From Gammaproteobacteria bacterium (GTDB taxonomy: Bacteria > Pseudomonadota > Gammaproteobacteria > Steroidobacterales > Woeseiaceae), in contig JAOUIH010000013.1 in assembly GCA_029884165.1 (NCBI GenBank), forward strand, positions 1 to 59,143: a stretch of DNA of 59,143 bases, in the 5' to 3' direction. Of the stretch, positions 38,141-46,911 are shown piece by piece. A program made the position numbers and the translations under genes. Under the pieces are notes generated by a model. That model was not told the DNA's origin and did not search any database. It saw only the letters and a program-made list of their open reading frames with translations. Within the stretch, counting starts at the first letter, position 1; the number at the start of each line of letters is the position of its first letter.

Positions 38141-38159
38141 GCGTTACGCACCGTAACGC
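38141..38159. repeat. Perfect hairpin between hutI and its terminator
   Basis: GCGTTACG (38141-38148) and CGTAACGC (38152-38159) form a perfect 8-base-pair stem with a 3-base loop. It could protect the hutI transcript end or be an operator for the efflux gene. Confidence 0.5.
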
Positions 38160-38174
38160 TGCGGCCAGCCCGGG

Positions 38175-39395
38175 TCAGCGCTCTAGCCGGCGTCCGCTGA
38201 CGTAAAGGTCGCGCAGCTGGTCGAGGCCCAGCCAGTAGCTGAGCTCGGCCGGGTGCGCGATGTCCCAGGCGGCAATGTCCGCTCGCTTGCCCGGCTCGAG
38301 CGTGCCGCGGTCGGCGCCAAGCCCGAGCGCTTTCGCCGCCTCGCGGGTCACGCCGGCGAGGCACTCCTCCGGCGTCATGCGGAACAGCGTCGCGGCCAGG
38401 CTCATCGCGGTCCTTATCGAGCAGAGCGGGGACGTGCCCGGGTTGCAGTCGGTGGCCAGCGCGAGCGGTACGCCGTGCGCGCGCAGTGCTTCAACGGGTG
38501 GCAGCTGTGTCTCGCGGAGCGTCAGGTAGGCGCCCGGCAGCAGGACCGCGACGGTGCCTGCCGCCGCCAGCGCGCGCACGCCGCGTTCCGGGGTGTACTC
38601 GAGATGGTCGGCCGACAATGCGCCGTAGCTCGCCGCGAGTTCCGCGCCGCCGCAGTCGGACAGCTGGTCGGCGTGCAGCCGGACCGGCAGCCCGAGTTCC
38701 AGCGCGCGCTCGAACAGCCCGGAGACCTCGTCGGCGGAGAACGCGATGCGCTCGCAGTACGCGTCCACCGAGTCGGCGAGGCCGCTTGCGGCGACCGCGG
38801 GCAGGACCTCGTCGACGAGAAAGCGGAGATAGTCGTCGCGCCGCCCCGCGAACTCGGGCGGCAGCGCGTGTGCGCCGAGGAACGTCGTCGATACCGAAAC
38901 GCCGAGCGACGCTCCGAGGCTGCGCGCCGCCTCGAGCATGCGGAGTTCGGTGTCGCGGTCGAGCCCGTAGCCTGACTTGATCTCGACGGTGGCGACGCCT
39001 TCACGAACGAGGGACGCGAGGCGCCTGGCAGAACCCTCGACCAGTGCCTCGCGGTCGGCGGCACGCGTCGCGCGGACGGTGGACAGGATGCCGCCCCCCG
39101 CGGCGGCAATCTCTGCGTAGCTGGCGCCCTTCAGGCGCTGTTCGAACTCCGCCGCGCGATTCCCGGCAAACACCAGATGCGTGTGGCAGTCGATGAGTGC
39201 GGGCGTCAGCCAGGCGCCGGCCAGGTCGCGCGTTTCGGCGGCGGTGCCCGGCGGCATTCCTGCGCGAGGGCCGACCCAGGCGATGCGTCCGCCGGCAATC
39301 GAGAGCGCGCCGTCCTCGAGCAGCCCCCAGGGACCGGCATCCGCACGCATCGTCGCGATGCGTGCGCCGGTCAGCAGCAGGTCCCAGGTCGGCAT
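38175..39395 (-). CDS. hutI: Imidazolonepropionase
   Basis: A 406-residue amidohydrolase that converts imidazolonepropionate to N-formimino-L-glutamate, the third step of histidine degradation. Metal-site motif [36 protein letters not shown] is highly typical; the remaining ligands lie in LHADQLSD and [12 protein letters not shown]. The ATG at 39395 is preceded by GGGAG. It is divergent from hutF and shares the control region with the candidate HutC operator. Confidence 0.96.
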   Translation of the reverse strand: MPTWDLLLTGARIATMRADAGPWGLLEDGALSIAGGRIAWVGPRAGMPPGTAAETRDLAGAWLTPALIDCHTHLVFAGNRAAEFEQRLKGASYAEIAAAGGGILSTVRATRAADREALVEGSARRLASLVREGVATVEIKSGYGLDRDTELRMLEAARSLGASLGVSVSTTFLGAHALPPEFAGRRDDYLRFLVDEVLPAVAASGLADSVDAYCERIAFSADEVSGLFERALELGLPVRLHADQLSDCGGAELAASYGALSADHLEYTPERGVRALAAAGTVAVLLPGAYLTLRETQLPPVEALRAHGVPLALATDCNPGTSPLCSIRTAMSLAATLFRMTPEECLAGVTREAAKALGLGADRGTLEPGKRADIAAWDIAHPAELSYWLGLDQLRDLYVSGRRLER

Positions 39396-39424
39396 GGTCG
39401 CGGAGCTCCCGTTCCAGCGTCGGA

Positions 39425-39453
39425 TTGCATTGCACCGTAGCATGGTCTAGGCT
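39425..39453 (+). promoter_or_regulatory. Weak candidate promoter of hutF
   Basis: TTGCAT (39425-39430) and TAGGCT (39448-39453) are 17 bases apart, each matching three consensus positions. The HutC-like palindrome begins at the end of the -10 box, which would allow repression. Confidence 0.3.
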
Positions 39454-39462
39454 GTATATACA
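39453..39462. promoter_or_regulatory. Candidate HutC operator (TGTATATACA palindrome)
   Basis: A perfect 10-base palindrome in the 86-base gap between hutI and hutF. GntR-family HutC repressors of gammaproteobacteria are known to bind TGTATATACA-type sites, released by urocanate. hutC itself is the second gene of the rightward operon, so autoregulation of both arms is the simplest reading. Confidence 0.72.
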
Positions 39463-39481
39463 ACCTCCCGGAACCCACGGC

Positions 39482-40849
39482 ATGGCAAGGCTTTTCGCAG
39501 ACAAGGCATGGCTTGCAGACGGCTGGCGCAGGAACGTGCGCCTGACGCTCGAGGCCGGGCATATTGCCGCGCTGGAGACCGGCGCGAAACGGGCGCCGGC
39601 GGACGACGCGGTCGCGCTGCTGGTGCCGGGCCTGGTGAACGCCCACAGCCATGCGTTCCAGCGAGCTTTCGCCGGCCGCAGCGAGTTCCGCGGGCCCGCG
39701 GGGACGGACAGCTTCTGGACCTGGCGTGAGCAGATGTACGGACTGGCCGGCCGAATCGAGCCGCGCGCCCTCGCGGCGATCGCACACCAGGCGTACACGG
39801 AGATGGTGGCGAGCGGCTATACGTCGGTTGCCGAGTTTCATTACCTGTACCGGGACCCGTCCGACCCGGCCGTCGTTGACGCGATGCTGGCCGCGCTGGT
39901 CGAGGCCGCGGACGCGAGCGGCATCCGGCTGATCTACGTGCCCGTGCTGTACGAGCGCGGCGGCTTCGGCGGACAGGCGCTGTCGTCCGGCCAGGCCCGT
40001 TTCGCGCTGCCGTTCGACGCGTACGTCGACCACGCCGAGCGGGCGGCGCGGTTCCTGGGCCCGGCGCACTCGCTCGCTCTCGGCGCGCACAGCCTGCGAG
40101 CGGTGACGCCGGACTCCCTGCGGCGGATCGCAGCGCTCGCCCGGGAGCGCGCCCTTCCCATGCACGTCCATGTGGCCGAACAGCGCCTCGAAGTCGAGGA
40201 CTGCCTCGCCGTAACCGGCGCACGCCCGGTGCAGTGGCTCCTCGATAATCTCGACGTCGATGCCCGCTGGTGCCTGGTGCACGCCACGCACCTCGATCGC
40301 GAGGAACTTGCGCGGCTCGCCGGGACGGGCGCCGTCGTATGCCTCTGCCCGAGCACCGAGGGCAACCTCGGCGACGGCCTGTTCCCCCTCGCGGCCTGGC
40401 TCGAGGCGGGTGGCCGCATGGCGATCGGGTCCGACAGCCACGTCACGATCGATCCCCGCGAGGAGCTGCGCTGGCTGGAATACGGTCAGCGGCTGCAGCA
40501 GGAGAAACGCAACGTCGCGGCAGCCCCCGATCGCGGCACCGGCGCCAGGCTGTACTCCGCCGCGGTCGAAGGCGGCGCGGTCGCAGCCGGGCTGCCGGCC
40601 GGGCCCGGGATCGCCACGGGCATGCCCGCGGACCTCGTCGCCCTGGACGCGGGCTGTGCGGCGCTCGCCGGCCATTCCGAGGCGACGCTGCTCGACGCGC
40701 TGCTGTTCTGCGGCCAGCCTTCGCCGATCGAGCGCGTCATGGTCGCGGGCGCGTGGCGTGTCGTCGACGGACGGCACGCGACGGGCGCAGATACCCTGCG
40801 CCGGTACGCGGCGACGCTTGCGAGCCTCTACGACGGGCCGGGCGGCTGA
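39482..40849 (+). CDS. hutF: Formimidoylglutamate deiminase
   Basis: A 455-residue amidohydrolase that deiminates N-formimino-L-glutamate to N-formyl-L-glutamate and ammonia, as in the Pseudomonas-type five-step pathway. The metal motif is NAHSHAFQRAF (H55, H57), with GTDSFWTWREQMY typical of HutF. Further ligands are in MHVHVAEQRLEVEDC, HATHLDREE and GSDSHVTIDPREELRWLEYGQRL. First gene of the rightward hut operon; hutC follows after 2 bases. Confidence 0.95.
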   Translation: MARLFADKAWLADGWRRNVRLTLEAGHIAALETGAKRAPADDAVALLVPGLVNAHSHAFQRAFAGRSEFRGPAGTDSFWTWREQMYGLAGRIEPRALAAIAHQAYTEMVASGYTSVAEFHYLYRDPSDPAVVDAMLAALVEAADASGIRLIYVPVLYERGGFGGQALSSGQARFALPFDAYVDHAERAARFLGPAHSLALGAHSLRAVTPDSLRRIAALARERALPMHVHVAEQRLEVEDCLAVTGARPVQWLLDNLDVDARWCLVHATHLDREELARLAGTGAVVCLCPSTEGNLGDGLFPLAAWLEAGGRMAIGSDSHVTIDPREELRWLEYGQRLQQEKRNVAAAPDRGTGARLYSAAVEGGAVAAGLPAGPGIATGMPADLVALDAGCAALAGHSEATLLDALLFCGQPSPIERVMVAGAWRVVDGRHATGADTLRRYAATLASLYDGPGG

Positions 40850-40851
40850 AC

Positions 40852-41604
40852 ATGCGCGCGAAGCCCCGCTACCAGGAACTGAAGGAAATGATCGTGCGGC
40901 AAATTTCGAGCGGCCGGTTGAAGCCGCACGATCGCGTGCCGAGCGAGAACGAGCTCGTCGAGTCGGCCGGCGTGTCGCGGATGACGGCCAACCGCGCACT
41001 GCGCGAACTGACGGATGAGGGCTACGTCGAGCGCGTCGCGGGACTCGGCACCTTCGTGGCCGATCCCAAGGCCGCTTCCCACCTGCTCGAAGTGAAGAGC
41101 ATCGCGGCCGAAATCGAGTCGCGCGGGCACCGTCATACGGCCCGCGTCATCAGCCTGAAGAAGGAACCTGCGGATGCCGACCAGGCGCGGGCGCTGGACC
41201 TCGCCAGGCGCACGCCCGTGTTTCGCGTGCTGCTGGTGCATTTCGAAAACGGCCTCCCGATACAGCTCGAGGACCGCTCGATCCTGCCGGAGTTCGCGCC
41301 GGAATTCCTGCTGCAGGACTTCACACTCGTCACGCCGAGCGAATACCTGAGCGACATCGCGCCCCTGCAGGAGGCGGAGCACGTCGTGCGCGCGACGCGA
41401 GCGCCGGCCGAGGTGCGCGAGGCGCTGGACATGGAGCGCGATGAGCCCTGCCTGCTCGTCGTCCGCCGGACCTGGGCGCGCGGACGCCCGGTCACCTACG
41501 GGAGGCTGTACCACCCGGGCAGCCGATTCGAACTCACGGGCCACTTCGCGCCGCCCGGCGTGCGGCCGACGGCCCCTCAACCAGGACTGGAACAGAAGCC
41601 ATGA
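40852..41604 (+). CDS. hutC: Histidine utilisation repressor HutC (GntR family)
   Basis: A 250-residue GntR/HutC regulator: N-terminal winged helix (about 1-70; [48 protein letters not shown]) and C-terminal UTRA effector domain (about 90-240; urocanate-binding in known HutC). Unusually for a repressor, it lies inside the operon between hutF and hutU, with a 4-base overlap to hutU. The operator at 39453 is its likely target. Confidence 0.94.
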   Translation: MRAKPRYQELKEMIVRQISSGRLKPHDRVPSENELVESAGVSRMTANRALRELTDEGYVERVAGLGTFVADPKAASHLLEVKSIAAEIESRGHRHTARVISLKKEPADADQARALDLARRTPVFRVLLVHFENGLPIQLEDRSILPEFAPEFLLQDFTLVTPSEYLSDIAPLQEAEHVVRATRAPAEVREALDMERDEPCLLVVRRTWARGRPVTYGRLYHPGSRFELTGHFAPPGVRPTAPQPGLEQKP

Positions 41605-43259
41605 GTACCAAACGCAACATCAAGGCGCCGACCGGGACCGCACTGTCGGCGAAGAGCTGGCTGACCGAGGCGCCGCTGCGCATGCTGATGAACAACCTCG
41701 ACCCGGAGGTCGCGGAGCGGCCCGGCGACCTGGTCGTCTACGGCGGTATCGGCAAGGCCGCGCGCAACTGGGAATGCTACGACGCGATCGTGCAGACCCT
41801 CACCGAACTCGAGGCCGACGAGACGCTGCTGGTGCAGTCCGGCAAACCCGTCGGCGTGTTCCGCACGCACGCGGATGCCCCGCGCGTACTCATCGCGAAT
41901 TCGAACCTGGTGCCGGCATGGGCCAACTGGGAACACTTCCGCGAACTGGATCGCAAGGGCCTGATGATGTACGGGCAGATGACGGCCGGCTCCTGGATCT
42001 ACATCGGCAGCCAGGGCATCGTGCAGGGCACTTACGAGACTTTCGTCGAGATGGGCCGCCAGCATTACGGCGGCGACCTCGCCGGGCGCTGGATACTGAC
42101 CGCCGGGCTCGGCGGCATGGGCGGCGCACAGCCGCTCGCGGCGACGATGGCCGGCGCATCGATGCTGGCCATCGAATGCCAGCGGGACCGGATCGAAAAG
42201 CGCCTGCAGACCGGCTATCTCGACCGGATGGCGACCTCGCTGGACGAGGCGCTGAACATGCTGGACGAGTCGCTCGAAAACCGGCGGCCGATGTCGGTCG
42301 GGCTGCTGGGCAACGCCGGCGAGCTTTTGCCGGAGCTGCTGCGTCGCGGCGTGCGTCCCGACGCCGTAACGGACCAGACCTCGGCGCACGACCCCGCGAA
42401 CGGCTACCTGCCGATCGGCTGGACGGTAGAGGAGTGGTACGAGAAGCGCGCCGCCGACCCGGCGGCCGTTGCGGCCGCCGCAGTCCGTTCGATCGCGACG
42501 CACGTCGAGGCAATGCTCGGGTTCCAGCGCGCCGGCGTGCCGACCTTCGATTATGGCAACAACATCCGCCAGGTCGCGTTCGACCAGGGCGTCCGCAACG
42601 CGTTCGATTTTCCGGGTTTCGTGCCCGCCTATGTGCGTCCGCTGTTCTGCCGCGGCGTGGGTCCGTTCCGCTGGGCCGCGCTCTCCGGCGACCCCGAAGA
42701 CATCTACAGGACCGACGCGAAGGTCAAGGAGTTGATCCCGGACGATCAGCACCTGCACAACTGGCTCGACAAGGCGCGCGAGCGTATTCACTTCCAGGGT
42801 TTGCCGGCGCGCATATGCTGGGTCGGACTCGGGCAACGTGACCGGCTGGGGCTCGCGTTCAACGAGATGGTGCGCAAGGGCGAACTGAAGGCGCCGGTCG
42901 TCATCGGCCGGGATCATCTCGATTCGGGCTCGGTCGCAAGCCCGAACCGGGAAACCGAGGCGATGAAGGACGGCTCGGATGCCGTGTCCGACTGGCCGCT
43001 GCTCAATGCCCTGCTCAGCACGGCGGGCGGCGCGACCTGGGTGTCGCTGCACCATGGCGGCGGCGTCGGCATGGGATATTCACAGCATGCCGGCGTCGTC
43101 ATCGTTTGCGACGGCAGCGAGGCGGCCGACGCGCGCATCGCGCGCGTGCTCTGGAACGATCCGGCCAGCGGAGTCATGCGACATGCGGATGCCGGCTACG
43201 CCGAGGCGATCGACTGCGCGCGCGAGCACGGCCTGAAGCTGCCGATGATCAGGACCTGA
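41601..43259 (+). CDS. hutU: Urocanate hydratase
   Basis: A 552-residue NAD+-dependent urocanase, second step of histidine degradation. The sequence is canonical from [21 protein letters not shown] through [16 protein letters not shown], [12 protein letters not shown] and DQTSAHDP to the C-terminal [33 protein letters not shown] block (reads [20 protein letters not shown]). Length equals the family standard. The start overlaps hutC. Confidence 0.97.
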   Translation: MSTKRNIKAPTGTALSAKSWLTEAPLRMLMNNLDPEVAERPGDLVVYGGIGKAARNWECYDAIVQTLTELEADETLLVQSGKPVGVFRTHADAPRVLIANSNLVPAWANWEHFRELDRKGLMMYGQMTAGSWIYIGSQGIVQGTYETFVEMGRQHYGGDLAGRWILTAGLGGMGGAQPLAATMAGASMLAIECQRDRIEKRLQTGYLDRMATSLDEALNMLDESLENRRPMSVGLLGNAGELLPELLRRGVRPDAVTDQTSAHDPANGYLPIGWTVEEWYEKRAADPAAVAAAAVRSIATHVEAMLGFQRAGVPTFDYGNNIRQVAFDQGVRNAFDFPGFVPAYVRPLFCRGVGPFRWAALSGDPEDIYRTDAKVKELIPDDQHLHNWLDKARERIHFQGLPARICWVGLGQRDRLGLAFNEMVRKGELKAPVVIGRDHLDSGSVASPNRETEAMKDGSDAVSDWPLLNALLSTAGGATWVSLHHGGGVGMGYSQHAGVVIVCDGSEAADARIARVLWNDPASGVMRHADAGYAEAIDCAREHGLKLPMIRT

Positions 43260-43269
43260 GGCCACTAAC

Positions 43270-44799
43270 ATGAAACTGACGATCGGTGACAGCCAGTTGA
43301 CTCTCGGAGACCTGCGCGCCGCGTGGGAGCAGGACGTGACGGTGGAGATCGGCGCCTCGGCCCGCGAACGAATTGCCCGGTCGCGCAACGAGATCGAGCG
43401 CGTGGTCGCGAGTGGCCGCCAGGTCTATGGCGTCAATACCGGTTTCGGGCAGCTGGCGCAGGTCCGTATCGGTAACGCGGAGCTCAGCCGCCTGCAGGAA
43501 AACCTCGTGCGCTCGCACTCCGTTGGCGTCGGGCCGCTGCTGCCCGATGCGGTGGTCAGGCTGACGCTGGTCACGAAAGCGGCGGCGTTGTCGCAGGGCT
43601 ATTCCGGCGTCCGCATGGAACTCGTCGAAGCGCTCTGTGCGCTGCTCGACCATCGCATCTACCCGTGCATTCCGGCGAAGGGTTCGGTCGGCGCGTCCGG
43701 CGACCTCGCCCCGCTGGCGCACATGGCCGGCGTGCTGCTCGGGATCGGCGACGTTCGCGTCGACGGCAGGCAGTTGCCGGCCGCGGAAGCGCTCGCTGCT
43801 GCGGGACTGCCGCAACAGGCGCTGGCGCCCAAGGAGGGCCTCGCGCTGCTGAACGGAACGCAGGTGTCCACCGCGCTCGCGCTCGCCGCATTGCTGCGCA
43901 CCGAAAACCTGCTGGGCGCCGCGCTTGCCGCAGGCGCGCTGTGCGTGGACGCGATACGCGGCAGCGACACGCCCTTCGATCCACGCATACAGCAGGTGCG
44001 CGGCCATGCCGGGCAGGCGGCGGTTGCGGCGCAGCTTCTGGCCCTGATTCGTGGCAGCCAGATTCGTGCCGAGCACGTCGACTGCGGTCGCGTGCAGGAT
44101 CCTTACTCCATCCGCTGCCAGCCGCAGGTCGTCGGGGCATGCCTCGACGTCATGACGCACGTCGCGGGAGTACTTCGTACCGAGGCAAATGCCGTCACCG
44201 ATAACCCGCTCGTGTTCCATGATCGCGGCGACGTGCTCTCCGGCGGCAATTTCCATGCGGAGCCGGTTGCGCTGGCGGCAGACTACCTGGCACTCGCGAT
44301 TGCCGAGCTCGGCGCATTGTCCGAACGCCGCATTGCGCTCTTGATCGACTCGCACCTGAGCGGCCTGCCGGCCTTCCTGGTCGAGCAGAGCGGCCTCAAC
44401 TCGGGATTCATGATGGCGCAGGTCACGGCGGCGGCCCTCGCGTCCGAGAACAAGGCGCTCGCGCACCCTGCGAGCGTCGACAGCATCCCGACCTCGGCAA
44501 ACCAGGAAGATCACGTCAGCATGGCGACCGCCGCGGCCAATCGCTTGCACGCCATGCTCGACAACACGGCGCACGTCGTCGCGATCGAGTTGCTGGCAGC
44601 CGCACAGGGTGTCGAGTTCCACCGTCCGCAGCGGAGTTCCGAAATGCTCGAGCTGGTCGTCGGGCGTGTCCGCGGCGTGTCGCCCCGGTACACGGCCGAT
44701 CGCTCCCTCTCCGCCGACATCATGGCGGTCGCAGCGCTGATCGACGCGGGCGCGTTTCGCGAGTACGCGAGTTCCATGCTGCCGAGCTCGGCGGGATGA
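43270..44799 (+). CDS. hutH: Histidine ammonia-lyase
   Basis: A 509-residue lyase converting histidine to urocanate. The MIO prosthetic group should form from A142-S143-G144 in GSVGASGDLAPLAH. YGVNTGFGQLA (53-63), the QDPYSIRCQPQV segment and the NQEDHVSMATAAA block are all conserved. It follows hutU by 10 bases and overlaps hutG (ATGA). Confidence 0.97.
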   Translation: MKLTIGDSQLTLGDLRAAWEQDVTVEIGASARERIARSRNEIERVVASGRQVYGVNTGFGQLAQVRIGNAELSRLQENLVRSHSVGVGPLLPDAVVRLTLVTKAAALSQGYSGVRMELVEALCALLDHRIYPCIPAKGSVGASGDLAPLAHMAGVLLGIGDVRVDGRQLPAAEALAAAGLPQQALAPKEGLALLNGTQVSTALALAALLRTENLLGAALAAGALCVDAIRGSDTPFDPRIQQVRGHAGQAAVAAQLLALIRGSQIRAEHVDCGRVQDPYSIRCQPQVVGACLDVMTHVAGVLRTEANAVTDNPLVFHDRGDVLSGGNFHAEPVALAADYLALAIAELGALSERRIALLIDSHLSGLPAFLVEQSGLNSGFMMAQVTAAALASENKALAHPASVDSIPTSANQEDHVSMATAAANRLHAMLDNTAHVVAIELLAAAQGVEFHRPQRSSEMLELVVGRVRGVSPRYTADRSLSADIMAVAALIDAGAFREYASSMLPSSAG

Positions 44800-45605
44800 G
44801 CGAAGAGCGCGGCTTCGAATTCCATCCTGGCGACGCGCCGTTGCTCGTAAGCGTGCCGCACGACGGGCGCGCGATCCCCGAGGCCATAGCCGGTCGGATG
44901 ACGGAGCACGCACTCGAGCTGCCGGATACCGACTGGCACGTAGCGAGGCTGTACGCGTTCTGCCGGGGTCTCGGCGCGTCGCTGCTCGTCGCGCGCTGCT
45001 CTCGCTACGTGATCGATCTCAACCGGCCGCCGGACGACGGGGCCCTTTATCGCGGCCAGATGACGACCGGACTGTGCCCGACGATGAGTTTCGCCGGCCT
45101 CGCACTCTATCGCGACGGCGAGGAGCCCGACTCGAGTGAGATCCGCGAGCGGGTTTCCAAGTACTGGGAGCCGTACCACGCGCGCATCGCGGACTGCCTG
45201 AATGCGATGGTCGAGCAGCACGGCCATGCGCTGCTGTGGGACGCCCATTCGATCGCGAGCGAGGTGCCCCTGTTGTTCGAGGGCCGGTTGCCCGTGCTGA
45301 ACATCGGCACGAACGGCGGCGCGAGCTGCGCGGCACCGCTTCGTGACGCGGTCAGTGCCGTAGCGAACGAGTCTCCGTTCAGCCTGGTCACCGACGGTCG
45401 ATTCCGCGGTGGTTATATCACGCGGCACTATGGCGACCCGGCGCGCGGCCGGCACGCGATCCAGCTCGAGCTTGCGCAGCGCGCCTACATGGATGAGCGT
45501 CTGCGCCTGTACGACGAAGACCGGGCTGCGCGCCTCGCCGGCACGCTGGCCGGCATGCTCGCGGCATTCGCGAACAGCGCGGCGGCGCTATACGGCAGCA
45601 GGTAA
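44796..45605 (+). CDS. hutG: N-formylglutamate deformylase
   Basis: A 269-residue N-formylglutamate amidohydrolase: gives glutamate plus formate, the last step of the pathway. LVSVPHDGRAIPEAI (17-31), DTDWHVARLY, RYVIDLNRPPDD, LLWDAHSIASEVP and TRHYGDPARGRHAIQLELAQRAYMDE are family blocks. The formate it releases could feed the FdsABG enzyme 3 kb away. Last gene of the hut operon; a hairpin follows. Confidence 0.95.
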   Translation: MSEERGFEFHPGDAPLLVSVPHDGRAIPEAIAGRMTEHALELPDTDWHVARLYAFCRGLGASLLVARCSRYVIDLNRPPDDGALYRGQMTTGLCPTMSFAGLALYRDGEEPDSSEIRERVSKYWEPYHARIADCLNAMVEQHGHALLWDAHSIASEVPLLFEGRLPVLNIGTNGGASCAAPLRDAVSAVANESPFSLVTDGRFRGGYITRHYGDPARGRHAIQLELAQRAYMDERLRLYDEDRAARLAGTLAGMLAAFANSAAALYGSR

Positions 45606-45613
45606 AGGCTTCC

Positions 45614-45651
45614 GCGCACGGTCGCCGAAAGGCGACAGTCGGCGCGTGCGC
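45614..45651 (+). terminator. Hairpin downstream of the hut operon
   Basis: An inner stem GTCGCC-GAAA-GGCGAC (45621-45636, GNRA-type loop) is enclosed by GCGCACG (45614-45620) and CGTGCGC (45645-45651) with an asymmetric bulge. No T-run follows, so it could be a Rho-dependent or mRNA-stabilising end. Confidence 0.4.
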
Positions 45652-45761
45652 CGTTCAGCGACCCTTCAGCCGGCCGCAGGCAGCATTCGCAGGTGTCTGG
45701 AAAAATTGCCTGCGCTATCATGGCGCGCGTTGGATACTGGGCAGAATCAAGGGCCACGAAT

Positions 45762-46319
45762 ATGACTACTATTGCTCGTTTTTTCAGCCTGCTCGCCGCG
45801 GTCGCCGCGGTCGCCGCGCTTGCAGCGCCAGCCGCGACGTATGCCGCGTCGGCGGCCGAGATCGATGCCGACGTCAACTCGACCATCCAGCTCTTCAAGA
45901 CAGAGGTCAACGGGGCCGACGTATTCCTGAACCAGGCGGCCGGCATTCTGGTGTTTCCGCGGGTCATCAAGGTCGGCATCGGCCTGGGCGCCGAGACCGG
46001 TGAGGGCGCTCTCCGGGTAGGCGGCGCGACGGTGGATTATTACCGCACCACGTCCGGCTCGATCGGGTTCCAGCTGGGAGCCCAGGCCAAGGCCATCGTG
46101 ATCGCGTTCATGACCAAGGAAGCGCTGGACAAGTTTCGCAACAGCGCGGGATGGAAAGTCGGCGTCGACGGTTCGGTGGCCCTGATCGATATCGGCGCAG
46201 GCAAGGCGATCGACACGCAGAACATCAAGGATCCCGTGGTCGGCTTCATCTTCGATTCCAAGGGGCTGATGTATAACCTGACGCTCGAAGGCTCCAAGTT
46301 CTCGAAGCTCAGCAAGTAA
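45762..46319 (+). CDS. Secreted SYLF/YSC84-domain lipid-binding protein
   Basis: A 185-residue protein with a signal peptide (about 1-30, ending TYAAS). The SYLF core has FLNQAAGILVFPRVIKVGIGLGAETGEGALRVGGATVDYYRTTSGSIGFQLGAQAKAIVIAFMTKEALDKFRNSAGWKVGVDGSVALI. Eukaryotic SYLF domains bind phosphoinositides; bacterial secreted members are uncharacterised. The ATG at 45762 has AAGGG upstream; an earlier in-frame start lacks a leader. Confidence 0.9.
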   Translation: MTTIARFFSLLAAVAAVAALAAPAATYAASAAEIDADVNSTIQLFKTEVNGADVFLNQAAGILVFPRVIKVGIGLGAETGEGALRVGGATVDYYRTTSGSIGFQLGAQAKAIVIAFMTKEALDKFRNSAGWKVGVDGSVALIDIGAGKAIDTQNIKDPVVGFIFDSKGLMYNLTLEGSKFSKLSK

Positions 46320-46599
46320 TTCGACGCGCTCGGCCGGCGCCGGCCGGCCGGGCGGTCCTTCCGAGTATCACCCGATCGCCAGCGGCAAGCGAAAGGCGGA
46401 AGATGTCCGTCCCGGCAAGGCCGGCAAACCTTCGTGGGCGGCGCGGAAGCGCGCGCAGGCGCGCGAAGCGCTCGAAGTCGGCACGCTCGCGCTGACGGAG
46501 CCGCGCCGGCTGCCAGGGCACCTGTACGAGATCCTTCGACGCGCCTTTCGGCGCGCCTGGTCTACCCGCGGCGGCGGTCTGTACGCGACGGGCGTCTTT

Positions 46600-46911
46600 G
46601 TGAGTTTCTGCGTCCTCGAAACCCGCAGCCTGGTCGGCGAATTCGTGTCCTCCGGCAATGCCGGCGATTTCATCACCGGGCAGATCGCCGACCTGCTGCT
46701 GCGATTTTCGGTCGCCTCCGTACAGAATACGGTCTACGCGCTAATATGGCCGGCGCTGCTCGTGGACCGGTTCGGCTTGTTGTGGGGCGGCGGAGCCCTC
46801 GCGGCGATATACGTGGTTTTTGCCGGATTCCTGCAACGACCGCTGCAGCGCTGGCTCTTCGAAGGAGCAGCGGACGAGCGGGCCGGCGATAACGAGGACG
46901 CACGCAAATGA
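46600..46911 (+). CDS. Small membrane protein with an unresolved 5' end
   Basis: From GTG 46600 the frame gives 103 residues with hydrophobic stretches (about 25-55 and 58-80) and a charged tail. Coding-like translation in the same frame goes upstream to about 46360 (EYHPIASGKRK, EALEVGTLALTEP, GHLYEILRRAFRRAWSTRGGGLYATG), but no ATG, GTG or TTG occurs there. An ATG with a good site (GCGAAAGGCGGAAG) at 46403 is in another frame and meets a stop after 30 codons. The real gene is therefore either frameshifted or uses a non-standard start. Its stop overlaps the amidase start (ATGA), so translation to this end is likely. Function unknown. Confidence 0.6.
   Translation: MSFCVLETRSLVGEFVSSGNAGDFITGQIADLLLRFSVASVQNTVYALIWPALLVDRFGLLWGGGALAAIYVVFAGFLQRPLQRWLFEGAADERAGDNEDARK

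Noticed and set aside
39371..40999. 542-codon minus-strand frame across hutF
   Set aside because: Shadow of hutF; hutF has full catalytic motifs.
46331..46346. 16-base palindrome CGGCCGGCGCCGGCCG as a terminator of the SYLF gene
   Set aside because: Fully self-complementary without a loop and without a T-run; it is compatible with GC-rich coding sequence of the next frame.
46309..46521. 70-codon minus-strand frame after the SYLF gene
   Set aside because: Arginine-rich, no ribosome-binding site, and overlaps better coding signal on the plus strand.
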